This document shows, one piece after another, positions 1 through 5,549 of a DNA stretch of 7,790 nucleotides; the stretch's first letter is position 1; each line of letters opens with the position of its first letter. Origin of the DNA: Saccharospirillum sp035704555 (GTDB lineage Bacteria > Pseudomonadota > Gammaproteobacteria > Pseudomonadales > Natronospirillaceae); contig DASSWT010000153.1 of NCBI GenBank assembly GCA_035704555.1, forward strand, positions 1 through 7,790, given 5' to 3'. Both the position numbers and the translations under genes were made by a program. The notes under the pieces were generated by a model that was not told the origin of the DNA, made no database searches, and saw nothing but the letters and a program-made list of their open reading frames with translations.

Positions 1-125
1 CACAGTGTGCGCTGCGACCGGGACCTGTCTGATGAGTCAAATTAATGCGGCATTCTAGTGGCTTGGGCCTCCGATCACCAGTGCGAACCCGGCTGGCCAA
101 TGGCAGGTGCCCAGAATAACTCAAT
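1..125. other. Intergenic or gene-end stretch, no supportable gene
   Basis: All three + frames are closed by stops within the first 60 bases. One of them (codons 1-42, stop TAA at 43-45) could be the last codons of an upstream gene cut by the window edge, but its 14 residues match nothing I recognise. The - strand has no convincing start here. Just before the structured RNA there is an AT-richer patch (113-128, AGAATAACTCAATTTT). It could contain a weak -10 element, but I find no matching -35 at normal spacing. Confidence 0.4.
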
Positions 126-298
126 TTTCGGAGTTCGCTGAAGTGACAAGCGGCGGCTGCCGGGGGTGTCTCTGTGGGGAAGTCCGCAGCAGGGATGCTG
201 CGGCCTAGGCTCCATGGATGGATCCACGCCGACCCCACAGGGGCACCCTCGGTAGCCGGTGCGGACCATCACCACTCAGGCGGCCCCGAACTCCGAAA
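126..298 (+). ncRNA. Putative structured RNA upstream of gyrA (unknown family)
   Basis: This 173-nt segment folds almost completely on itself. Positions 126-137 pair perfectly with 287-298 (12 bp). Positions 138-145 pair with 273-279 (7 bp, bulged A141). Positions 154-179 pair with 233-258 without interruption (26 bp, four of them G-U). Inside that helix lie a perfect 8-bp hairpin with a GGGA (GNRA-type) loop (184-191/196-203) and a second small hairpin (208-210/228-230 plus 215-218/223-226), giving a three-way junction. All four wobbles are G-U when read on the + strand; they would be A-C mismatches on the other. The GNRA loop also exists only on the + strand, so I infer + strand transcription. 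It could be an independent small RNA or a far-upstream part of the gyrA leader. A 'gyrA RNA motif' is described upstream of gyrA in Pseudomonadales, but I cannot tell whether this is that motif. I see no clear promoter or U-tract terminator. The structure is well supported; the identity and strand are inference. Confidence 0.6.
184..203 (+). other. GNRA-capped hairpin inside the structured RNA
   Basis: The eight bases 184-191 (CCGCAGCA) pair perfectly with 196-203 (TGCTGCGG) across the four-base loop GGGA, which fits the GNRA tetraloop rule. It sits at the tip of the 26-bp helix, beside a second hairpin at 208-230. GNRA loops commonly dock into receptors or bind proteins; that role is not shown here. 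Confidence 0.65.
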
Positions 299-366
299 CT
301 GGAGTGTATAAGAGGTTGCTAACCGGCTTCACTGCCCGGCTGATGGCTATCTATCTCATTGATTTG

Positions 367-375
367 TGGTATGAT
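367..375 (+). promoter_or_regulatory. Probable gyrA promoter (extended -10)
   Basis: TGG followed by TATGAT (370-375) is a full extended -10 element (TGn plus five of six consensus bases). The hexamer 17 bases upstream (347-352, CTATCT) is a poor -35, which an extended -10 can tolerate. Transcription would start near 381-383, leaving a leader of about 75 nt before gyrA. It lies downstream of the structured RNA at 126-298, so gyrA transcripts from this promoter would not contain that RNA. Confidence 0.5.
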
Positions 376-440
376 TTCGCCCTGTTTTACGCCGCTCAGG
401 CACCGGCTTCAGGCCGCAGCAGAGCGACTGACTGAACATA

Positions 441-445
441 AAGGA
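441..445 (+). promoter_or_regulatory. gyrA ribosome binding site
   Basis: AAGGA ends 11 nt before the ATG at 457, a rather long spacing. An 8-base palindrome (CGGTACCG, 448-455) fills the gap between it and the start codon. It fixes the start at 457, which also gives a GyrA N-terminus whose numbering matches E. coli GyrA exactly. Confidence 0.55.
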
Positions 446-456
446 TACGGTACCGC

Positions 457-3138
457 ATGGGTGAGCTAGCCAAAGAAATCCTCAACGTTAATATCGAAGA
501 GGAACTGAAACAGTCTTACCTCGACTACGCGATGAGCGTGATTGTCGGGCGGGCATTGCCCGATGTACGCGATGGCCTGAAACCAGTGCACCGCCGGGTG
601 CTCTTTGCCATGAGCGTGCTTGGCAATGACTGGAACAAACCCTATAAAAAATCCGCCCGTGTGGTCGGTGACGTCATTGGTAAATATCACCCCCACGGTG
701 ATTCGGCCGTCTACGACACCATCGTGCGGATGGCGCAGGACTTTGCCATGCGCTACACCCTGGTCGATGGCCAGGGCAACTTCGGCTCCGTCGATGGCGA
801 TTCCGCCGCCGCCATGCGTTACACCGAAATCCGGATGGAGCGGCTGGCGCACGATCTGCTGGCCGACCTGGACAAAGAAACCGTCGATTTTGTAGAAAAC
901 TACGACGGCACCGAGCTGATCCCTGAAGTACTGCCGACCCGCGTGCCTAACCTGCTGATCAACGGTTCATCGGGCATTGCGGTGGGTATGGCCACCAACA
1001 TCCCGCCCCACAACATCAGCGAAGTGATCGCTGGCTGTCTGGCGCTGATGGAAAACCCGGAGCTGACCGTCGATGACCTGATGGAGCACATCACCGGGCC
1101 GGATTTCCCGACCGGCGCCATCATCAACGGTCGCAAGGGTATTGTTGAAGCCTACCGTACCGGTCGTGGCCGTATTTATATTCGCGCCCGCGCTGAAGTC
1201 GTGGTCGATCCGAAAACCAGCCGCGAAAGCATCATCGTTCACGAGATTCCCTATCAGGTGAACAAGGCCCGGCTGATCGAGAAGATTGCCGACCTGGTAA
1301 AAGAGAAAAAGATCGAAGGCATTTCCGAGCTGCGTGACGAGTCCGACAAAGACGGCTTGCGCATCGCCATCGACCTGAAGCGTGGTGAATCCGGCGATGT
1401 GGTGCTGAACAATCTGTACGCCCAGACTCAGCTGGAAACTGTGTTCGGTATCAATACCGTGGCACTGGTCGACGGCCAGCCGCGCATTCTGAATCTGAAA
1501 GAACTGCTCGAAGCCTTTATTCGTCACCGCCGTGAAGTGGTGACGCGCCGGACAATTTTTGAACTGCGCAAAGCCCGTCAGCGCGGCCACATTCTGGAAG
1601 GCCTGGCGATTGCACTGGCCAACATCGACCGGATGATCGAGCTGATTCGCGGTTCTGCCACCGGTGCGGAAGCCAAAGAGCGCATGCTGTCGCAGAGCTG
1701 GGAGCTGGGCGAAGTCTCCGCCATGCTGGAACGTGCCGGTTCCGATATTTCCCGCCCCGAAGATCTCGACGACCAGTTCGGGGTGCACGACGACCGCTAT
1801 CATTTGTCGCCCGAGCAGGCCCAGCAGATTCTCGACATGCGTCTGCAGAAGCTGACCGGTCTGGAGCACGAAAAGCTCATTGGTGAATACAAACAGATTA
1901 TCGACACCATTGGCGAGCTGCTGCGCATTCTCGGCAGCTACGAGCGCCTGATGGAAGTGATTCACGAAGAATTGCTGGAAGTAAAAGCCCAGTACGGTGA
2001 CGAGCGTAAATCCGAAATCATCGCCAGCCGTCTCGATTTGTCGATGGAAGATCTGATCACCGAAGAAGACATGGTGGTCACCATCTCCCACGGTGGTTAT
2101 GCCAAGACACAACCGCTGACCGATTACGAAGCGCAGCGTCGCGGCGGCAAGGGCCGTTCAGCATCGGCATTGAAAGACGATGACTTTATTGAGCACTTGC
2201 TGGTCGCCAACACCCACGACACCGTGCTGTGTTTCAGCAACAGAGGCAAGGTGTACTGGCTGCGGGTGTTCGAAATTCCGCAGGCCAGCCGCAACGCCCG
2301 TGGCCGGCCGATGGTGAATTTGTTGCCATTGGAAGCCGATGAGCGCGTAACCGCCATTCTGCCGATCCGTAATTACGATGCCGATCACTTCATCTTCATG
2401 GCAACGGCGAGCGGTACGGTCAAGAAAACGACGCTGGATTCGTTCTCGCGGCCGCGTTCAGCCGGCCTGATTGCCCTGTCGCTGGACGAGGGTGACCGCC
2501 TAGTTGGCGTGGCGCTGACCGACGGCAAGAAAGAAGTGATGCTGTTGTCCGACGCTGGCAAAGTGGTCCGCTTCAGTGAAGACCATGTCCGTGCCATGGG
2601 CCGCACCGCACGTGGCGTTCGCGGCATTCGTCTGGGTGCTGGCCAGTCGGTTATTTCGCTGATCATTCCACAGGCCGGTGGCACCATTCTTACCGCCTCC
2701 GAACGCGGCTATGGCAAGCGGACCGACATCAGTGAATTCCCGACCAAAGGCCGTGGCACCCAGGGCGTAATTGCCATGGTAACCAGCGAGCGCAATGGTG
2801 CTCTGGTCGGTGCGAAGCAGGTGTTTGACGGCGATGAAGTCATGCTGATCAGCGACCAGGGAACCCTGGTTCGTACCTCGGTCGAGGGCATTTCAGTGCT
2901 CAGCCGTAACACTCAGGGCGTGACTCTGATTCGCCTGGCAGAAGACGAGCATCTGGTCAGTATCGAGCGTATTGAAGAGCCTGCCGAAGACGAGTCGGTT
3001 CTGGATGTCGCCGAAACGCCGGACTCTGAAATCGTGGCGGCCTCTCCGGGTGAACCGGATGCCAGTGGTGAGGTAGCGGACGATGCAGCGGATTCGGAAT
3101 CCGATGATTCGGATGACCAGGATCCCGACAACCAGTAA
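457..3138 (+). CDS. gyrA: DNA gyrase subunit A
   Basis: This is the A subunit of the type IIA topoisomerase that introduces negative supercoils using ATP hydrolysed by GyrB. The A2B2 tetramer acts on the chromosome. The 893-residue product is colinear with E. coli GyrA through at least residue 566. The catalytic tyrosine is Y122, preceded by R121. The quinolone-resistance region reads HPHGDSAVYD (78-87), with S83 and D87 both wild type, so no target-site resistance is evident. The breakage-reunion domain covers roughly residues 1-520. The C-terminal DNA-wrapping beta-pinwheel runs from about 530 to 840 and carries the GyrA-box QRRGGKG at 560-566, needed for wrapping. The last 60 residues or so are strongly acidic (many D/E plus S). 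In E. coli such a tail tunes supercoiling activity, and this one appears somewhat longer. The gene has its own likely promoter and is separated from serC by 86 nt. Identity is certain. Confidence 0.99.
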   Translation: MGELAKEILNVNIEEELKQSYLDYAMSVIVGRALPDVRDGLKPVHRRVLFAMSVLGNDWNKPYKKSARVVGDVIGKYHPHGDSAVYDTIVRMAQDFAMRYTLVDGQGNFGSVDGDSAAAMRYTEIRMERLAHDLLADLDKETVDFVENYDGTELIPEVLPTRVPNLLINGSSGIAVGMATNIPPHNISEVIAGCLALMENPELTVDDLMEHITGPDFPTGAIINGRKGIVEAYRTGRGRIYIRARAEVVVDPKTSRESIIVHEIPYQVNKARLIEKIADLVKEKKIEGISELRDESDKDGLRIAIDLKRGESGDVVLNNLYAQTQLETVFGINTVALVDGQPRILNLKELLEAFIRHRREVVTRRTIFELRKARQRGHILEGLAIALANIDRMIELIRGSATGAEAKERMLSQSWELGEVSAMLERAGSDISRPEDLDDQFGVHDDRYHLSPEQAQQILDMRLQKLTGLEHEKLIGEYKQIIDTIGELLRILGSYERLMEVIHEELLEVKAQYGDERKSEIIASRLDLSMEDLITEEDMVVTISHGGYAKTQPLTDYEAQRRGGKGRSASALKDDDFIEHLLVANTHDTVLCFSNRGKVYWLRVFEIPQASRNARGRPMVNLLPLEADERVTAILPIRNYDADHFIFMATASGTVKKTTLDSFSRPRSAGLIALSLDEGDRLVGVALTDGKKEVMLLSDAGKVVRFSEDHVRAMGRTARGVRGIRLGAGQSVISLIIPQAGGTILTASERGYGKRTDISEFPTKGRGTQGVIAMVTSERNGALVGAKQVFDGDEVMLISDQGTLVRTSVEGISVLSRNTQGVTLIRLAEDEHLVSIERIEEPAEDESVLDVAETPDSEIVAASPGEPDASGEVADDAADSESDDSDDQDPDNQ

Positions 3139-3224
3139 TACTATGAACCAGTAGCACAAAGAACCACAGGATAACGCCGCCGTAACACACGGCGGCCATA
3201 TCAATCAGACCAGGAACGCGAGCG
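3139..3224 (+). other. gyrA-serC spacer with a perfect 8-bp hairpin
   Basis: Positions 3176-3183 (GCCGCCGT) pair perfectly with 3189-3196 (ACGGCGGC) around a five-base loop AACAC. The stem is GC-rich enough to act in termination, but the next bases (CATATCAATCAG) have no T run, so it is not a canonical intrinsic terminator. It may be a partial terminator, an attenuator or a 3'-end stabiliser of gyrA mRNA that lets some transcription through into serC. I see no clear sigma-70 promoter for serC in the 86 nt. The serC ribosome binding site AGGA (3212-3215) lies 16 nt after the stem. Confidence 0.6.
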
Positions 3225-4307
3225 ATGACCCGGGGATACAATTTTTGTTCTGGGCCTGCGATGTTGCCCGATGCTGTGATGCAACGGGCGCAACAGGAGT
3301 TGATGGAGTGGCAGGGCACCGGTATGTCGGTGATGGAATTGTCGCACCGGTCTGACGAGTTCGTCCGTGTACTGGAGTCGGCGGAATCACGCTTGCGGCG
3401 TTTGCTGGGCGTGTCGGATGACTTTGCCGTGCTCTTTGTTCAGGGCGGCGCGACCCTTCAGTTCTCCTGTGTACCGATAAACCTGATGGGGCGCGGTGGT
3501 GCGGCGGAATTTCTGGATACTGGCACCTGGTCAGTCAAGGCAATAAAAGAAGCCGCTCGTTACGGTGAGGCCCGGGTACTGGCATCAACAAAAAGCGAGA
3601 ACTACCTTCGAGCCGTTCGCGCCGATGAATTTACCGCTAGCCCCGACGCTGCCTATCTGCATTACACCCCCAACGAAACCATCGGCGGTGTGGAATTCGA
3701 TTATGTTCCGGACTCGGGCGCTGTGCCGCTGGTCGCGGATATGTCGTCATGCATTCTGTCGAAAACCATTAATGTCGATGATTACGATCTGATCTATGCC
3801 GGCGCCCAGAAAAATATTGGGCCGGCCGGTCTGACGCTGGTTATCGTGCGTCGGTCTTTGCTGGGTAAGGCATTGCCGGGTACGCCATCGCTGCTGGATT
3901 ATCAGGCCCAGGCCGAGAACGGCTCTATGGTCAACACACCGCCGACCTTTGCTATCTATCTGGCCGGGCTGGTGTTCGAATGGCTGGAAAGCAACGGTGG
4001 CGTTGCGGCATTCGAGCGGTTGAATGCGGAAAAATCCGGTTTGTTGTATCGGGTTATTGATGACAGTGCTTTTTATTCGAACCCGATAATGCCGGACCAT
4101 CGCTCGCGTATGAACGTGCCCTTTATTCTGGCTGATGAAAGCCTCAATGACCGGTTTTTGGCCGGGGCGCAGGAGGCTGGTCTTTACAACCTGCAGGGCC
4201 ATCGCAGTGTCGGTGGTATGCGCGCCAGTATCTACAACGCCATGCCACTGGCGGGTGTGGAAGCACTGGTCTCTTACATGAAGGAGTTTGAGCAACGTCA
4301 TGGCTGA
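3225..4307 (+). CDS. serC: Phosphoserine aminotransferase
   Basis: This cytoplasmic PLP enzyme converts 3-phosphohydroxypyruvate and glutamate to O-phosphoserine. It also aminates the 4-phosphoerythronate-derived oxo-acid in pyridoxal-phosphate synthesis. The product is 360 residues, the usual family length. Family marks in order are NFCSGPAMLP near the N-terminus, MSVMELSHR at 34-42, QGGATLQF at about 73-80, a TGTWS segment, ADMSS, and IYAGAQKNIGPAG with the Schiff-base lysine at K196. Later come NTPPTFAIY, RSRMNVPF and the C-terminal HRSVGGMRASIYNAM, which helps bind the substrate phosphate and carboxylate. The ATG at 3225 has AGGA nine bases upstream and gives the standard N-terminus. The end overlaps pheA by 8 nt, which implies coupled translation in one operon with the aromatic genes, as in pseudomonads. 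Nothing is missing. Confidence 0.98.
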   Translation: MTRGYNFCSGPAMLPDAVMQRAQQELMEWQGTGMSVMELSHRSDEFVRVLESAESRLRRLLGVSDDFAVLFVQGGATLQFSCVPINLMGRGGAAEFLDTGTWSVKAIKEAARYGEARVLASTKSENYLRAVRADEFTASPDAAYLHYTPNETIGGVEFDYVPDSGAVPLVADMSSCILSKTINVDDYDLIYAGAQKNIGPAGLTLVIVRRSLLGKALPGTPSLLDYQAQAENGSMVNTPPTFAIYLAGLVFEWLESNGGVAAFERLNAEKSGLLYRVIDDSAFYSNPIMPDHRSRMNVPFILADESLNDRFLAGAQEAGLYNLQGHRSVGGMRASIYNAMPLAGVEALVSYMKEFEQRHG

Positions 4308-5421
4308 GCAACGCCCTCCCAAAGCAGATGAAATTGATTCGCTGGATCTGACGCAATTGCGCGAGGTGATCGATCGCCTCGACCTGGAAATTCTGGAGCG
4401 CATCTCTGCCCGGGCGCATTGCGCGTTAAAAGTCGCCGATGTGAAAATTAAGGCAGATCCGGACAACGCTGTGTTCTATCGCCCTGAGCGTGAAGCCCAG
4501 GTGTTGACCCGGGTGATGGAGCGAAACCAGGGGCCGCTGGGCAATGAAGACATGGCGCGGCTGTTCCGCGAAATTATGTCGGCCTGCCTGGCCCTGGAAA
4601 AACCTCTGGAAGTGGCTTATCTCGGCCCGGAAGGCACTTTTACTCAGCAGGCAACGCTGAAACATTTTGGCCAGTGGGTGCAATCCAAACCCATGCCCGC
4701 CATTGATGAAGTATTCCGCGAAGTGGAAGCCGGCGCCTGTAAATATGGCGTTGTGCCAGTCGAGAATTCAACCGAGGGCGTGGTGAACCACACCCTGGAT
4801 ACCTTTATCAATTCCAATCTTAAAATCTGCGGCGAAGTTGAGTTGCGCATTCACCATCATCTGATGGTTGGGCCCAATACCCAGCGTGGAAAAATTTCCC
4901 GTATTTACAGCCATCAGCAATCTCTGGCGCAGTGCCGCAAATGGCTCGATGCGCACATGCCCATGGCCGAGCGCATTGCCGTCAACAGCAATGCCGAGGC
5001 AGCGCGCCGTGTGCACGGTGAATGGAATTCGGCGGCCATTGCCGGTGAAATGGCGGCCAGTCTTTACGATCTGGACATTATTGAACAGAAAATTGAAGAC
5101 TCACCCGATAACTCCACGCGGTTCCTGATCATCGGCACCGAGGAAGTTGGCACCTCGGGTGAAGACAAAACGTCCATCGTCGTATCCATGCGCAACGAAC
5201 CTGGCGCCTTGTACCATTTGCTGCGCCCCTTCAATGATCACAACGTCGATATGACCCGGCTGGAGACCCGGCCTTCGCCTTCGGGCAACTGGACTTACGT
5301 CTTCTTCATCGATTTCTCCGGCCATATCAGCAGCGACAATGTTCAGCGGGCTCTGGCTGAAATTCGCGAGAAGGCGGTAGAGGTCAAGGTGCTCGGGTCT
5401 TACCCCAAGGCGGTTCTATAA
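4300..5421 (+). CDS. pheA: Bifunctional chorismate mutase / prephenate dehydratase
   Basis: The P-protein converts chorismate to prephenate and then phenylpyruvate, the committed steps to phenylalanine. With the ATG at 4300 the product has 373 residues. Residues 16-95 are an AroQ-type chorismate mutase, with R21, R38 and K49 aligning to E. coli R11, R28 and K39, and a YRPEREA segment at 60-66. Residues 104-279 are the dehydratase (YLGPEGTF at 107-114, ENSTEG at 155-160, catalytic TRF at 273-275). Residues 291-368 are an ACT domain (GALYHLL at 302-308, ETRP at 322-325), the usual phenylalanine-binding site for feedback inhibition. I prefer ATG 4300 to the in-frame TTG 4288. AAGGAG at 4281-4286 is only 1 nt from TTG but 13 nt from ATG, and the four extra residues match no family feature. 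The ATG lies inside serC, 8 nt overlapping, suggesting translational coupling. The last nine residues LGSYPKAVL are typical of Pseudomonas PheA. Confidence 0.97.
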   Translation: MAEQRPPKADEIDSLDLTQLREVIDRLDLEILERISARAHCALKVADVKIKADPDNAVFYRPEREAQVLTRVMERNQGPLGNEDMARLFREIMSACLALEKPLEVAYLGPEGTFTQQATLKHFGQWVQSKPMPAIDEVFREVEAGACKYGVVPVENSTEGVVNHTLDTFINSNLKICGEVELRIHHHLMVGPNTQRGKISRIYSHQQSLAQCRKWLDAHMPMAERIAVNSNAEAARRVHGEWNSAAIAGEMAASLYDLDIIEQKIEDSPDNSTRFLIIGTEEVGTSGEDKTSIVVSMRNEPGALYHLLRPFNDHNVDMTRLETRPSPSGNWTYVFFIDFSGHISSDNVQRALAEIREKAVEVKVLGSYPKAVL

Positions 5422-5447
5422 TTCGTCTGCAACACCTAACGGGAGCT

Positions 5448-5452
5448 GGAGG
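5448..5452 (+). promoter_or_regulatory. Strong Shine-Dalgarno for a 29-codon ORF
   Basis: GGAGG lies 7 nt before the ATG at 5460. It is the best ribosome binding site in the aromatic part of the window, and clearly better than anything directly before the tyrA-aroA GTG start, where only GGTGA at 5538-5542 is visible. It is the main argument that the small ORF at 5460-5549 is translated. Confidence 0.55.
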
Positions 5453-5459
5453 GAAGACT

Positions 5460-5549
5460 ATGCGCTTCGACGTGGACGCAAAGACAGGGGCCAGAGTCGG
5501 TAACCGGCTTACGAGTTTGATACCGTGTTTCTGCGTGGGTGAGGCGTGA
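5460..5549 (+). CDS. Possible 29-residue leader peptide before tyrA-aroA
   Basis: This is a short ORF of 29 codons plus TGA. It begins MRFDVDAKTGARV and ends IPCFCVGEA. I recognise no family. It has a strong Shine-Dalgarno (GGAGG, 5448-5452) at ideal spacing. Its stop overlaps the next start as GTGA (5546-5549), the classic arrangement for translational coupling. It has two Phe and no Tyr or Trp, and no terminator hairpin follows, so a simple amino-acid attenuator is unlikely. It occupies the place where Pseudomonas relatives carry hisC, so it may be a remnant left by hisC loss that now delivers ribosomes to tyrA-aroA. I see no clear HisC similarity. Translation is plausible; any function is inference. 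Confidence 0.4.
   Translation: MRFDVDAKTGARVGNRLTSLIPCFCVGEA

Noticed and set aside
10..24. SAH riboswitch-like string GCGCTGCGACCGGGA
   Set aside because: The partner strands of the SAH aptamer are absent, and no ahcY-type gene follows.
29..36. Hammerhead ribozyme core CTGATGAG, with CGAAAC at 294-299
   Set aside because: The bases after the first core cannot pair with those before GAAA, so no stem II forms.
75..275. 66-codon ORF on the - strand
   Set aside because: It lies inside the self-complementary element, has no recognisable domain, and its apparent codons are explained by the GC-rich stem sequence.
126..298. 6S RNA, RNase P RNA or SRP RNA
   Set aside because: The rod shape recalls 6S, and GGGGAAGTCCG (176-186) recalls an RNase P motif. 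The conserved central-bubble, P4 and SRP-loop sequences are not found, and the gene context differs.
126..298. MITE or integron attC site
   Set aside because: I see no flanking target duplication and no GTTRRRY/RYYYAAC pair. The consistent G-U bias and GNRA loop favour an RNA. A genome-wide copy count would be needed to exclude a repeat fully.
307..312. TATAAG as a second gyrA promoter
   Set aside because: No acceptable -35 at 16-18 bp spacing and no proper extended -10, so it is too weak to call.
967..2112. 381-codon ORF on the - strand inside gyrA
   Set aside because: It is an antisense shadow of a strongly conserved gene in a GC-rich genome, with no recognisable domain.
4288..4299. TTG start extending pheA by four codons
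   Set aside because: The only Shine-Dalgarno (4281-4286) is 1 nt from this TTG, too close for initiation; ATG 4300 fits better.
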